Below are positions 38,401 through 47,098 of a stretch of 64,000 bases of DNA, piece after piece. Below the pieces are notes generated by a model. The model searched no databases. It was not told the origin of the DNA and was given only the letters and a program-made list of their open reading frames with translations. Source of the stretch: CAYZGU01 sp964478165 (GTDB lineage: Bacteria; Poribacteria; WGA-4E; JAJDTR01); assembly GCA_964478165.1 (NCBI GenBank), contig CAYZGU010000011.1, positions 177,662 to 241,661 on the forward strand, written 5' to 3'. Each line of letters begins with the position of its first letter. Within the stretch, counting starts at the first letter, position 1. The translations under genes were made by a program, and so were the position numbers.

Positions 38401-39723
38401 TATAACAAAATTGAGTTTGTAGAGTGTCAGGTTTCCCAGACAGAATCAACGCCTCTAGGTGCCACTGAGAAAGTGGTTCTTTCACGAAATGGACAACTAC
38501 TGATTGTCGACGCCAACAAGAGAGTGGTGGAACGTCACGAAGTACCCATTGGAGCAAAACTCCGTATCGAAGACGGAGAAACCGTAACAAAAGGCAATAC
38601 AGAGACTAATGAACCACCCCCAACTTTGCTACTCGAACGAGATCCATATCGCGTGCCCATTCTAACGGAGCACAGCGGTACTGTAATATTCCAAGATATC
38701 GTCGAAGGCCATACTGTCCAGGAAGATAAAGCCTCCGGGCTAGCAGAGCGAGTAATCGTCGAGTATAAGGGTGAAGATCAACCACGTATTGAAATTCATT
38801 CGTCGGATAAGGAGGTGTTGGGAAGCTATTTGATGCCAACCGGTGCTCACCTATCAGTCTCTGATGGCGAAGAAGTAGAAGCTGGAACCGTCCTGGCCAG
38901 GCTGCCTGAAAAAAGCGCAACCAGCCAAGATATTGTAACCGGTTTGCCAAGAGTAACAGAACTTCTTGAAGCTCGCCGTCCTAAGGACACCGCTGTTATC
39001 GCAGAAATCGAAGGTTATGTGAAGCTGGAGGGTATTTCCAGGGGGATGCGTTTATTGCGTATCGAACATGGAGATGTAGCGAGCGGGTTGTACCGTATTC
39101 CCGTTGGCAAACACCTCATTGTACATGAAAATGATTGGGTGGAATCCGGTGAACGGTTAACGGATGGTTTCCTCAACCCACACGACATTCTGAAAATTAA
39201 GGGCGAAGAGGAAGTTCAGGCCTATTTGGTCGACGAAGTACAGGATGTCTATCGAAGCCAAGGGGAACGAATCAATGACAAGCATATCGAGATAATCGTC
39301 CGACAAATGCTAAATAAGGTGAGAATTCGATCCGCCGGAGACACAGAATTCCTGGATGAGGACGAGGTAGATCGTTCAGTTTTCCATCGGGTCAACCGTC
39401 GAGTTGAAAGCGATGGGGGACAACCCGCCATCGCGGATCCCATCTTACAAGGCGTCACAAAGGCAGCTTTAAGCACAGAAAGTTTCATCTCAGCAGCATC
39501 GTTCCAGCAGACAACCAATGTGTTGACAAAAGCTTCAGTCGTTGGGCAAAAGGATTACCTCAAGGGCTTAAAAGAAAATGTTATTATGGGCCGCTTAATT
39601 CCAGCCGGCAGTGGTGTACCCCGTTTCCGAAAAATTGAGGTGTACCCCAAATCCGACGCATTGTCGAAAGACGAGCCAGGTGCTCTGCCCAATCCGGATG
39701 AAGGAGAACAGGCTGCGGACTAG
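35500..39723 (+). CDS. rpoC: RNA polymerase beta' subunit
   Basis: 1407 residues. The zinc-binding domain has Cys83, Cys85, Cys98 and Cys101 (CACGKYKRIKHKG then CDRCG). The catalytic magnesium loop NADFDGDQMAVHVPLS holds Asp475, Asp477 and Asp479. The bridge-helix/trigger-loop region includes ISGMRGLMTKPSG and GEPGTQLTMRTFHTGG, and the second zinc site uses cysteines of CESPHGSCAKC. The start is TTG 35500, fixed by AAAGGAGA at 35487-35494 and by the N-terminal FDVISIRIASPEQI. Odd: between Trp24 and Glu50, where E. coli has three residues, there are 25, including four cysteines (Cys30, 40, 46, 48). The inserted block lies 35572-35646. Otherwise fully conserved. Confidence 0.98.
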   Translation: MSTNLNNFDVISIRIASPEQIKGWAKQSSCKRRSSGVWPCPMMHECSCAEVRKPETINYRTFRPERDGLFCEAIFGPQKDWECACGKYKRIKHKGTICDRCGVEVTQQRVRRERMGYINLAAPVSHVWFFKGIPSRLGLFLDLSSRDVERVLYFEAFIVLEVTNPDCPLTFKQLLTEEEYNNLNSEFPDGFRVGMGAAAVHDLLSQIDLDSEIEVLRTELAETGSKQKAKKLSKRLKLVLGFKKSGNKPEWMILSVVPVIPPDLRPLVALDGGRFATSDLNDLYRRVINRNNRLKRLMELRAPDVIIRNEKRMLQEAVDALLDNGRHGRMVRGPGNRPLKSLADMLKGKAGRFRQNLLGKRVDYSGRSVVVVGPDLLLHQCGLPKEMALELFKPFIIRKLQEKEYAHTIKRAKHMTEQVSPEVWEVLEEVIEEHLVMLNRAPTLHRLGIQAFQPILVEGKAIRVHPLVCKAFNADFDGDQMAVHVPLSVESQIEAKLLMMAPRNILKPAHGGAIAVPELDMVLGCSFLTKSIPTSHRQTDELRQYRNHDEIIMAYECDRLGLHDPILLHLDGAVKPIETTVGRVIFNQVIPDSLKFTDVDTNQELSFINREVRSKDLSALVSHCFNKLGNSRTVEFLDEMKRLAFKYATSSGLSIGMEDLIIPEAKASLISEAREKVETIEREYRLGGMSEGERYNQVIDVWHQLIQLVEAALFDSLEEGRDDEIRGFNPVHVMADSGARSKKEPIRQISGMRGLMTKPSGAIIEQPIESCFREGLSVLEYFISTHGARKGLADTAIKTASSGYLTRKLVDVAQDIMITMVDCGTLNGITKIGGETEDDTLAERIHNRTAAEDIFNPDDKTLIISKDELITPPQADTIEAVGITETRVRSVLTCESPHGSCAKCYGADLTTGNFIDIGEAVGIIGAQSIGEPGTQLTMRTFHTGGTVTAGDFKFQSRIEARHDGQVQYNKIEFVECQVSQTESTPLGATEKVVLSRNGQLLIVDANKRVVERHEVPIGAKLRIEDGETVTKGNTETNEPPPTLLLERDPYRVPILTEHSGTVIFQDIVEGHTVQEDKASGLAERVIVEYKGEDQPRIEIHSSDKEVLGSYLMPTGAHLSVSDGEEVEAGTVLARLPEKSATSQDIVTGLPRVTELLEARRPKDTAVIAEIEGYVKLEGISRGMRLLRIEHGDVASGLYRIPVGKHLIVHENDWVESGERLTDGFLNPHDILKIKGEEEVQAYLVDEVQDVYRSQGERINDKHIEIIVRQMLNKVRIRSAGDTEFLDEDEVDRSVFHRVNRRVESDGGQPAIADPILQGVTKAALSTESFISAASFQQTTNVLTKASVVGQKDYLKGLKENVIMGRLIPAGSGVPRFRKIEVYPKSDALSKDEPGALPNPDEGEQAAD

Positions 39724-39768
39724 CGTTTCTCGGTGGAACGAGCACTGCGATTTCACTAAATTTCCCTA

Positions 39769-40608
39769 CTACAAGCCTGCAACACGTTCGAGAAAATGAT
39801 TGACGGTTGTCCACGAATCAGCCTGAAAAATAGGTTGGCCTGGGCTACGGCAGCCTCGCAGAACGTCTTCTTGATTCGCCAACTGTGTTATCTTTTGCAT
39901 GGGGATTTGAAACCTGTTAATCGTTCTTAGACAAGTAAGGTTATTACCCAGAAGTATTCCTATGTCGGCCTCAATTATCGCAAGTAGATCTGAGATTGAG
40001 TCACCGACGTAAACTGTCAGTCCAGTCTGAGCTCGATTCGCGCAATAGAATCGGCGCTTATCATGAGCCGAAACGACGCGCAAATGTATCTCACCTACAG
40101 AGAATCCGTCCTCATCAAAACACAGACTGTTTGCAACCACATCATCGCATAAACCTCGCAGAGATTCTTCGACAAGTGTCTGTGACCAATTCGCGGACAG
40201 GATGTCCACAGCAACATCTGCTTCGCGCAGAGCCAACAAACAAGCCTTCACACCAGTTCGCTTACGAACTTGCCTCCCGAGTGCTCGCAAATCTTTGCGT
40301 CGTAGTCCCGCCAGAAATCGATGTTCCATCACACGGGCAATTGACGCCATTTCCAACGTCTCAAATGTCCTCAAGAAATTGGCGACGGATTCCTCGCCAG
40401 GTCGCTGCCAGCTATTGAGCCATTCATCACAGATTCGGGCATAACGCACAAGGTACCATTCAACAGTTTGTCTCCATGCTTTCATAATCTGTAATTTATC
40501 ACTCCTGCGGGTCTGGACAGCAGTATTAACCAACAACTCAATCGTGTCCTTCTCCGTTATCGTCTCATCAAAATCGATAATCAGTTTATCGACGCGATAG
40601 TTTGGCAT
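39769..40608 (-). CDS. HAD-family phosphatase
   Basis: About 279 residues from ATG 40608; the frame is open to 40686, but a 26-residue extension with no conserved content is less likely. Motif I is LIIDFDETITEKDT (both Asp residues at about 10 and 12), followed by a helical cap (residues ~20-120). ILSANWSQ acts as motif II, and VYVGDSISDLLAIIEADIG contains the motif IV Asp pair. This layout fits the PSPase/PHOSPHO1-like or CTO1-like branches of the haloacid dehalogenase superfamily. It sits 45 bases after rpoC in convergent orientation. The substrate is not deducible; a small metabolite phosphate is likely. Confidence 0.8.
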   Translation of the reverse strand: MPNYRVDKLIIDFDETITEKDTIELLVNTAVQTRRSDKLQIMKAWRQTVEWYLVRYARICDEWLNSWQRPGEESVANFLRTFETLEMASIARVMEHRFLAGLRRKDLRALGRQVRKRTGVKACLLALREADVAVDILSANWSQTLVEESLRGLCDDVVANSLCFDEDGFSVGEIHLRVVSAHDKRRFYCANRAQTGLTVYVGDSISDLLAIIEADIGILLGNNLTCLRTINRFQIPMQKITQLANQEDVLRGCRSPGQPIFQADSWTTVNHFLERVAGL

Positions 40609-40753
40609 AAGATTACGGGCAAAGCGCAGTAAGTTAAACGTGAAATTATAGGACGATGAAAATGGAGGATTACAGTATTCTCGCACATCCCCTTTCCATC
40701 GTCTTTGCCTATCTCCCTTGAATTTCTCGAACTTGCCAATTTCCTGACGTTAC

Positions 40754-42157
40754 TTATGCCTTGTTTCCGGCACTAGGACCAATCATTTTGTCCGGCACAA
40801 CGATTTGATCAAATTCCGCATTCGTTAGAAGATTTAGTTCCAGAGCTGATTGTCGCAACGTTTTTCCCTCTACATGCGCTTTCTTGGCAACACGAGCCGC
40901 ATTATCATAGCCAATATGAGGATTCAACGCCGTTACCAACATCAGGGAGTCATTCAAATATTGTGCAATCTTTTCCCGATTTGGTTCAATACCAACAACA
41001 CAATTCTTACGGAATGAACTACAAGCATCTCCGAGAATCCGCAAGGATTGTAGAGCATTAAACGCAATGACAGGCATAAAAACATTCAGCTCAAAATTGC
41101 CTGACGCTCCCGCCAATGCAATCGTTGTATCATTTCCAATAACTTGGGCACAAACCATCGTCATGGCTTCACACTGCGTTGGGTTAACTTTACCCGGCAT
41201 GATTGAGCTTCCAGGCTCATTCTCAGGAAGAAGGAGTTCTCCAATGCCGCAACGGGGGCCACTCCCAAGCCACCGAAGATCATTGGCAATCTTGAAGAGT
41301 GCAGTCGCCAGCGTTTTCAACGCGCCGCTTGCTTCAACAACTCCGTCACGTGCTGCCAGCGCTTCGAATTTATTGGGTGCAGGGACAAATGGGAGTCCGC
41401 TGCGTTCATTAATAACGGCAACCGTGAGATCGGCATATTCTCGATGGGTATTTAACCCCGTCCCAACCGCTGTTCCGCCAATTGGCAATTCGTAAAGATG
41501 TGGTAACACGTGATTGATTGCGCGCAGGGCATTGGTCAACTGTTGAGCATACCCAGAGAACTCTTGTCCCAGAGTTAGGGGAGTAGCATCCATCAAATGC
41601 GTACGCCCAGTCTTGACAATATTAACAAAGCTCTCCGCCTTCTCCAGGAACGCGTCACGTAGCGCCGTCACTTCTTGAATCAGATGGTTGTGAATCCGAT
41701 CAACCATCGCCAAATGAATAGCCGTCGGGAACACATCGTTGGTAGATTGCGATTTGTTGACGTCATCGTTTGGATGAATCGGTTCTTTGCTGCCCAGATC
41801 GCCTCCGAAAATTTCAATTGCGCGGTTTGCAATCACCTCATTCGTGTTCATGTTTGTCTGCGTACCACTACCAGTTTGCCAGACAACCAGCGGAAAATGA
41901 GCGTCCAATTCACCGTTAACGACTTCCTGGGCTGCTTTCACAATAAGATCCGCTTTATCCTTGTCAAGCAGACCAAGCGCTTCATTGACTTCAGCAACCG
42001 ACTGCTTAACTAGCCCAAGCGCCCAAATCATCTCGCGCGGGAAGCACTCTTCACCAATTTCAAAATTCTGCAAAGATCTTTGTGTCTGGGCTCCCCAGTA
42101 TCGATCTGCAGGAACTTCGATTGCACCCATACTGTCTTTCTCAATTCTTGTGCTCAT
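40754..42157 (-). CDS. fumC: Class II fumarate hydratase
   Basis: About 467 residues. Interconverts fumarate and malate in the TCA cycle; oxygen-stable, cofactor-free homotetramer in the cytoplasm. DSMGAIEVPADRYWGAQTQRS at the N-terminus, TGSGTQTNMNTNEV, the TGRTHLMDATPLTLGQE block and the mobile loop GSSIMPGKVNPTQCEA with the catalytic Ser are intact. The ORF opens at ATG 42175, but that codon abuts the TAAGGAG Shine-Dalgarno. The ATG at 42157 with GGAG at proper distance, giving MSTRIEKDSMG, is preferred. It has its own promoter (42207-42236) divergent from the next gene. sdhCAB, its metabolic partner, begins about 2.3 kb away. Confidence 0.96.
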   Translation of the reverse strand: MSTRIEKDSMGAIEVPADRYWGAQTQRSLQNFEIGEECFPREMIWALGLVKQSVAEVNEALGLLDKDKADLIVKAAQEVVNGELDAHFPLVVWQTGSGTQTNMNTNEVIANRAIEIFGGDLGSKEPIHPNDDVNKSQSTNDVFPTAIHLAMVDRIHNHLIQEVTALRDAFLEKAESFVNIVKTGRTHLMDATPLTLGQEFSGYAQQLTNALRAINHVLPHLYELPIGGTAVGTGLNTHREYADLTVAVINERSGLPFVPAPNKFEALAARDGVVEASGALKTLATALFKIANDLRWLGSGPRCGIGELLLPENEPGSSIMPGKVNPTQCEAMTMVCAQVIGNDTTIALAGASGNFELNVFMPVIAFNALQSLRILGDACSSFRKNCVVGIEPNREKIAQYLNDSLMLVTALNPHIGYDNAARVAKKAHVEGKTLRQSALELNLLTNAEFDQIVVPDKMIGPSAGNKA

Positions 42158-42206
42158 GATAATACTCCAATTCATCTCCTTAGAAGTGAGTTAACTGACC
42201 TGGCGC

Positions 42207-42236
42207 ATTATATCATCTCCGACTTCTCCAACTCAA
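42207..42236 (-). promoter_or_regulatory. fumC promoter
   Basis: On the minus strand, TTGAGT (42236-42231) and a perfect TATAAT (42212-42207) are 18 bases apart, about 50 bases before the fumC start. Confidence 0.6.
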
Positions 42237-42257
42237 GAAAATACCGATGGATTTATG

Positions 42258-42286
42258 TTGCTAAAATCCATCTGACATGATATATT
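42258..42286 (+). promoter_or_regulatory. Promoter of the 42328 gene
   Basis: TTGCTA (42258-42263) and TATATT (42281-42286) with a 17-base spacer, 41 bases before the ATG; back to back with the fumC promoter. Confidence 0.5.
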
Positions 42287-42327
42287 CTCCATGTTCAGAA
42301 TTAATATAACGATAGAGGGAATACTCG

Positions 42328-43380
42328 ATGAGTGGATTAATCTTAAACAATCCCTATCTTACGGGAGATCTATCCCCGCCACCACGAAGAAGCCATCGCC
42401 ATCACCAATGGTGCACACGTGGGTATCAGGCGAATCTGCAATCTGTTTCACCGGATGGAGAATTGGGGGTACTTATCGGCCAGATGGGTTGGGTCGGCGC
42501 ACATGCACACGCCCACGGATATTTGTGGGGATCGGCGGGAAACATGGGCGCCTTACTTTCTGAACCTATTGATTCCAACAGATTGCTTCCTTACGACCAA
42601 TCCCCACGTTATGCGCTACCACCATCGATTGCCGTGAAGAGATTGGCTGGACGTCACGTGCTTTTGACCAAGTCGGGTGCAAGATTAGACATGATTTCAC
42701 TCGAACACCCCGCGCTGAATCTGACAATCGTCGAAGTAGAGGATGATGGCACCCACTACCGGATGCGATTTGGCAGTCCGTTATCCTCAGAGTTGGATAC
42801 GAATCAGATTAAACCGCCCAAACCAACCAGCGAAATGTTTCACTACATGTTGATTTTCGATCAATTGGAAGCACACGATTTCAAGGCGTTGGTTCATCTA
42901 CAGCCAAAGTTCTTGAATCTTATTTCCCGCACAGAACACGGACATCCATCAAAATTTTACGACTTCTTGAAAGGCTACGAACCGGAAACCCCGCTGATGT
43001 ATGAAGATTGCGGCGGTATTGGTTTTGTCCAAGAAAGGGCACCAGGAGTGCCGGAACTTTCCTACGAAAGCCTTCGTCTCTTTAAAATGGACGATCTTCC
43101 TTCCAATCCAGCAGACAATGTGATGCGCCACATACTCTACTGGATTGGACACGGAACTTTTTCTCGGGGCATGGACCTTTTGGATGCATACAAACATGGT
43201 GAATATTTCGAGGCGGCAGCGCGAATGGCCTGGGAGGCAAATCAGGGAAACATCGATGCACAAGCGTACGGCGAAGAAATTGTGAATTGTATTCTTCGAG
43301 AGTTCCGAGCCAACCAGCAATCCACGGAACGCTTGTCTTCAGGAGAAGGTGAGGACGAGAATGTGTATAACTATCCGTAA
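42328..43380 (+). CDS. Protein of unknown function
   Basis: 350 residues, soluble, no signal peptide or membrane segment. The ATG follows GAGGGA at an 8-base distance. The first ~140 residues are rich in Gly/His and beta-type (VGAHAHAHGYLWG, RLAGRHVLLTKSGARLDM, then ALNLTIVEVEDDGTHYRMRF), like a cluster of short strands of a phage-baseplate or base-module beta domain. From ~residue 165 it is mainly alpha-helical, with WIGHGTFSRGMDLLDAY and HGEYFEAAARMAWEAN. No family is recognised with confidence. The 3' end precedes the SirB1-like gene by 16 bases, and an upstream alternative start of that gene lies inside this one, so the two are likely cotranscribed and may act together. Confidence 0.75.
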   Translation: MSGLILNNPYLTGDLSPPPRRSHRHHQWCTRGYQANLQSVSPDGELGVLIGQMGWVGAHAHAHGYLWGSAGNMGALLSEPIDSNRLLPYDQSPRYALPPSIAVKRLAGRHVLLTKSGARLDMISLEHPALNLTIVEVEDDGTHYRMRFGSPLSSELDTNQIKPPKPTSEMFHYMLIFDQLEAHDFKALVHLQPKFLNLISRTEHGHPSKFYDFLKGYEPETPLMYEDCGGIGFVQERAPGVPELSYESLRLFKMDDLPSNPADNVMRHILYWIGHGTFSRGMDLLDAYKHGEYFEAAARMAWEANQGNIDAQAYGEEIVNCILREFRANQQSTERLSSGEGEDENVYNYP

Positions 43381-43396
43381 CCCAAGGTTGGAGAAG

Positions 43397-44245
43397 ATGT
43401 ACAAGAGAGACAATGCAAACAACTCCGGTCGATGTTTTTTTTCACTAGCACAAAAAATGGATGTTGAACTTGATTTGGCTGTCGGTGCTCTGGAAATCGC
43501 TAAAGATGCCTATCCTGAACTCGATTCAAAGATTTACTTGGAAAAATTAGAGCAAATGGGTCTGGAAGTTCAGAATCGAATTCACCACACAGACGATTCC
43601 AGCTCGCAAATCGCTCAGCTCAATCGCTATCTGTTTGATGAGATAGGGCTTAGCGGCAATCAAGACGATTATTTTAATCTTCGAAATAGCTATCTAAACG
43701 ATGTTCTCGAGCGCAAACTCGGCATTCCAATTACCCTCTCGGTTGTGTACATCGAAATAGCAAAGCGGGTTGGACTTCCTATCGTCGGCGTAGGTTTCCC
43801 TGGACATTTCATCGTCAAACACAAGGGGAAATATCTGGAAACCTTCATTGATCCATTCGAAAGAGGCCGAATCTTGTCTAGTGACATACTGCTTGAAAGA
43901 TTAAGAACTAGTTTTCAGCAGCCGGTACCGATGAAACCCGAATTTCTAAGAGAAGTTAGCAACAGAGAGATCTTGGCAAGAATGCTGCGCAATCTCAAAC
44001 AGCTCTACTGCCAGAAGAAAGCTTATGTGCGTGCAACGACGGCAGCTGAACGAATCACTTGGCTCCAACCTGATTCGGCGCAAGACTATCGAGACCTCGG
44101 TCATCTGTATCATCAGTCTAGCGCCTACGGCAAATCACTAGCTGCTTTTGAGAAATACATCCGACTTGACCCCAACGCCTACGATCGAGAAGAAATTGAA
44201 CACCACGTCCACCTGTTAGTACAGCATCTATCGACTTTAAATTAG
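43397..44245 (+). CDS. SirB1-like transglutaminase-fold protein with TPR tail
   Basis: About 282 residues from ATG 43397, which has GGAGA upstream; the frame opens at 43349 inside the previous gene. LAVGALEIAKDAYPELDSK, LNRYLFDEIGLSGNQDDY and SYLNDVLERKLGIPITLSVVY, then GVGFPGHFIVKH, are the conserved blocks of the SirB1/transglutaminase-like core (PF13369 type). The C-terminal ~90 residues hold two TPR-like helix pairs (YRDLGHLYHQSSAYGKSLAA). Members are thought to lack transglutaminase catalysis, and their role is unclear. Cytoplasmic. Downstream of the unknown 42328 gene. Confidence 0.85.
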   Translation: MYKRDNANNSGRCFFSLAQKMDVELDLAVGALEIAKDAYPELDSKIYLEKLEQMGLEVQNRIHHTDDSSSQIAQLNRYLFDEIGLSGNQDDYFNLRNSYLNDVLERKLGIPITLSVVYIEIAKRVGLPIVGVGFPGHFIVKHKGKYLETFIDPFERGRILSSDILLERLRTSFQQPVPMKPEFLREVSNREILARMLRNLKQLYCQKKAYVRATTAAERITWLQPDSAQDYRDLGHLYHQSSAYGKSLAAFEKYIRLDPNAYDREEIEHHVHLLVQHLSTLN

Positions 44246-44326
44246 TTCATAGCCGCGAGGTTTTTACTTTGCACTGAATTTTGCAGTTAGAAGATTAGTT
44301 GGCTAATTCAGTAATTTGGAAAAAGC

Positions 44327-44356
44327 TTGATTTTCGGACTTCGAATGTGTTACTTT
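44327..44356 (+). promoter_or_regulatory. Possible promoter of sdhCAB
   Basis: TTGATT (44327-44332) and TACTTT (44351-44356), 18-base spacer, about 120 bases before the first sdh gene. The boxes are imperfect, so this is a proposal. Confidence 0.35.
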
Positions 44357-44474
44357 AGCACCCAGAGACACGCGAGGGATTTCACGGTTGAACACAATGA
44401 CCGCAGTTAACATCACGATTTAATACCTGTTTAACATCGTCGAAACTTCTGGTTACAGTGGAGGAAGATTCTTT

Positions 44475-45275
44475 ATGACTCATCCGGAATTAACGTTGAC
44501 AGAGCGCCGGTTTGGTCAGACATCGCGCCGTGACACATGGTGGATACAACCTTTAGTGGTCTTTATAGGGCTTTCCGCCTTCGTAGCGTATTCAACTTGG
44601 GCAGCCTTTCAGAATGCCCACTATACGTTTGGACCATATTTGTCTCCTTTCTACTCCCCCGAGATTTTTGGTGATTCAGGGCACAGTTGGTTCGGAGCCA
44701 AACCGAGTTGGTGGCCACAGTGGGTTCCATTTTCACCTGCATTTCTTATCTTGTGGGCGCCCGCTGGTTTCCGTTTCACCTGCTATTATTACCGTGGTGC
44801 ATACTACAAAGCGTTTTGGGCGGACCCGCCTTCCTGCACAATTGGAGAACCTCGCAAGAATTATCGCGGTGAAAGTTCGTTCCCATTAATAGTTCAAAAC
44901 GTGCATCGATACTTTCTTTACCTTGCTCTCGCCTTCATCATCTTCCTCGCTCATGATGCGTGGAAAGCTCTTTGGTTCACAGATTCCGATGGGAACACAT
45001 CCTTTGGGATTGGCGTTGGCACGCTTGTACTCACTGGAAACGTTATCTTTCTCGGGGGATATACCTTCGGCTGCCATTCCCTACGCCACTTGCTTGGTGG
45101 TTTTCTAGATCGACTGTCAGCCGCACCAATACGGAGGTCGGCATACAACTGCGCAAGTTCTTTGAATCGCTCCCACATGATATGGGCCTGGATGAGCCTT
45201 TGTTGGGTGGGATTTTCTGACGTATACATTCGGCTTTGTTCCATGGGAACATTGACTGACTGGAGGATTCTGTAA
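44475..45275 (+). CDS. sdhC: Succinate dehydrogenase membrane anchor subunit (actinobacterial Sdh1-like)
   Basis: 266 residues with about five transmembrane segments (near residues 23-47, 86-108, 138-158, 172-196 and 228-248). It lies directly before sdhA, and the pattern PAFLILWAPAGFRFTCYYYRGAYYK, HRYFLYLALAFIIFLAHDAW, GCHSLRHLLGG and SHMIWAWMSLCWVGFSDVYIRL matches the non-classical SdhC anchors known from actinobacteria and other phyla. Several conserved histidines could hold heme or bind quinone. ATG 44475 follows GGAGGAAG. The stop overlaps the sdhA ATG (TAATG), so translation is coupled. The stretch around residues 212-225 is unusual, but the frame after it is conserved, so no frameshift is needed. 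Confidence 0.82.
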   Translation: MTHPELTLTERRFGQTSRRDTWWIQPLVVFIGLSAFVAYSTWAAFQNAHYTFGPYLSPFYSPEIFGDSGHSWFGAKPSWWPQWVPFSPAFLILWAPAGFRFTCYYYRGAYYKAFWADPPSCTIGEPRKNYRGESSFPLIVQNVHRYFLYLALAFIIFLAHDAWKALWFTDSDGNTSFGIGVGTLVLTGNVIFLGGYTFGCHSLRHLLGGFLDRLSAAPIRRSAYNCASSLNRSHMIWAWMSLCWVGFSDVYIRLCSMGTLTDWRIL

Positions 45276-47098
45276 TGGCCCAATACGAGACACATGAATA
45301 TGATGTATTGGTGATTGGCGCTGGCGGGGCAGGTCTCCGGGCAGCCATTGAAGCATCGGCGACTGGAGTCTCTGTGGGATTGGTCTGCAAGTCTTTGTTA
45401 GGCAAAGCCCATACAGTGATGGCCGAAGGCGGTGTGGCCGCAGCGTTGGCAAATGTGGACGAAAGAGACAGCTGGAAGGTTCACTTCGCTGACACAATGC
45501 GAGGGGGACAATATCTCAATAACTCGCGTATGGCTGAGCTCCACGCCAAAGAAGCGCCAGATCGCGTGCGTGAACTGGAAGCCTGGGGTGCTCTTTTCGA
45601 CCGCACGGCAGATGGACGTATTCTGCAGCGCAATTTCGGCGGACATCAATACCCGCGCCTTGCCCATGTCGGAGATCGTACGGGACTAGAGATGATTCGC
45701 GTACTACAAGATCACGGAATTCACCAAGGCGTTGATGTACACATGGAATGTACAATCGCATCACTTCTCAAGGATGGCAATCGCATCGCAGGAGCATTCG
45801 GCTACGAACGTGAGAAGGGACAATTCAAGGTCTTTGCGGCCAAAGCAATCGTACTTGCAACTGGTGGCGCTGGAAAGGCTTTCAAGATTACCAGCAATAG
45901 CTGGGAATACACTGGTGACGGTCACTCACTTGCACTTCACGCTGGGGCCGAACTCATCGACATGGAGTTTGTTCAATTTCATCCAACTGGCATGATCTGG
46001 CCACCAAGTGTACGAGGCATTCTAGTCACCGAAGGCGTTCGTGGTGAGGGCGGAATCCTGAAGAATAACGAGGGGAAGCGGTTTATGTTCGACCACATTC
46101 CTGACTTATACAAGAATCAAACGTCCAAAGATTCTGAAGAGGGTTGGCGATATACCCAAGGCGATCGAAATGCGCGTAGACCTCCGGAACTTCTCACCCG
46201 CGACCATGTGGCCCGTTGCATTGTAGGCGAGGTTCAATCCGGACGCGGCAGTCCACACGGCGGTGTATTTCTCGATATCGCCTGGATCAAAGAAAAGATT
46301 TCAAATTCCGAAGAGCATATCAAAAGAAAGCTACCGAGCATGTACCACCAGTTCATGCAACTAGCAGATCTCGACATTACCGAGGAACCGATGGAAGTTG
46401 GACCAACTACGCATTACATCATGGGTGGAATCCGCGTCGATGCGGATTCACAGATGACATCCGTTCCAGGGCTTTTTGCGAGTGGCGAATGTGGTGCCGG
46501 ATTACACGGTGCAAATCGACTTGGAGGCAACTCGCTCTCCGATCTTCTGGTTCTTGGAAAACGGGCAGGTGAATTTGCCGCTGAATTTGCTCAGAACAAT
46601 GGAGCGTCCCAAATCGATGAGACAATAGTTGAGGCGGTGGCAAACTGGACATTGAAACCCTTCACAAAAGAAGTCAGCTCGAACGGCAAAAATCCATTCC
46701 AAATTCAGTACGAACTACAAGAGATGATGCAGGAACTAGTGGGCATTGCACGCCACGAAAAAGGCCTCACACGCGCACGGGAAGAGATTCACAAGTTGAG
46801 AGAACAGACAGAGCAACTTGCTGTCGGTGGTAACCGTGCGTATAATCCGGGGTGGCACACCGCACTTGACTTACATCACTTGATGACCGTATCTGAAGCT
46901 ATCGCACTTGCGGCACTAGAACGAAAAGCAAGCATTGGTGCACATTCACGCGACGACTACCCTGAAAAAGAAGAGGCGGGAACGGTAAGATATAACACCA
47001 TTGTCCACAAGAACCAGGAAGATAAAATGGAGGTAAGGCGCGAACCCATTCCAGCTATGCGCGAAGACCTACAAACCATCATAGAGGAGGTGGGCTAA
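45275..47098 (+). CDS. sdhA: Succinate dehydrogenase/fumarate reductase flavoprotein subunit
   Basis: 607 residues. The FAD-binding N-terminus YDVLVIGAGGAGLRAAIEA is followed by GKAHTVMAEGGVAAA, whose His46 is the covalent flavin attachment residue. The substrate site includes HPTGMIWPP and EGVRGEGGILKN, then GGVFLDIAW, THYIMGGIRVD and ANRLGGNSLSDLLVLGKRAG. The length is normal. It oxidises succinate to fumarate and passes electrons to SdhB; the fumarate is used by FumC. Its start overlaps the sdhC stop and its stop overlaps the sdhB start, so the three are a coupled operon. Motifs do not separate SDH from fumarate reductase, but neighbours point to an aerobic-type oxidative role. Confidence 0.95.
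   Translation: MAQYETHEYDVLVIGAGGAGLRAAIEASATGVSVGLVCKSLLGKAHTVMAEGGVAAALANVDERDSWKVHFADTMRGGQYLNNSRMAELHAKEAPDRVRELEAWGALFDRTADGRILQRNFGGHQYPRLAHVGDRTGLEMIRVLQDHGIHQGVDVHMECTIASLLKDGNRIAGAFGYEREKGQFKVFAAKAIVLATGGAGKAFKITSNSWEYTGDGHSLALHAGAELIDMEFVQFHPTGMIWPPSVRGILVTEGVRGEGGILKNNEGKRFMFDHIPDLYKNQTSKDSEEGWRYTQGDRNARRPPELLTRDHVARCIVGEVQSGRGSPHGGVFLDIAWIKEKISNSEEHIKRKLPSMYHQFMQLADLDITEEPMEVGPTTHYIMGGIRVDADSQMTSVPGLFASGECGAGLHGANRLGGNSLSDLLVLGKRAGEFAAEFAQNNGASQIDETIVEAVANWTLKPFTKEVSSNGKNPFQIQYELQEMMQELVGIARHEKGLTRAREEIHKLREQTEQLAVGGNRAYNPGWHTALDLHHLMTVSEAIALAALERKASIGAHSRDDYPEKEEAGTVRYNTIVHKNQEDKMEVRREPIPAMREDLQTIIEEVG

Noticed and set aside
45090..45170. Possible frameshift in sdhC between the fourth and fifth membrane segments
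   Set aside because: The segment after it (SHMIWAWMSLCWVGFSDVYIRL) reads in the same frame and matches the family, and the stop overlaps sdhA normally, so the frame is intact.
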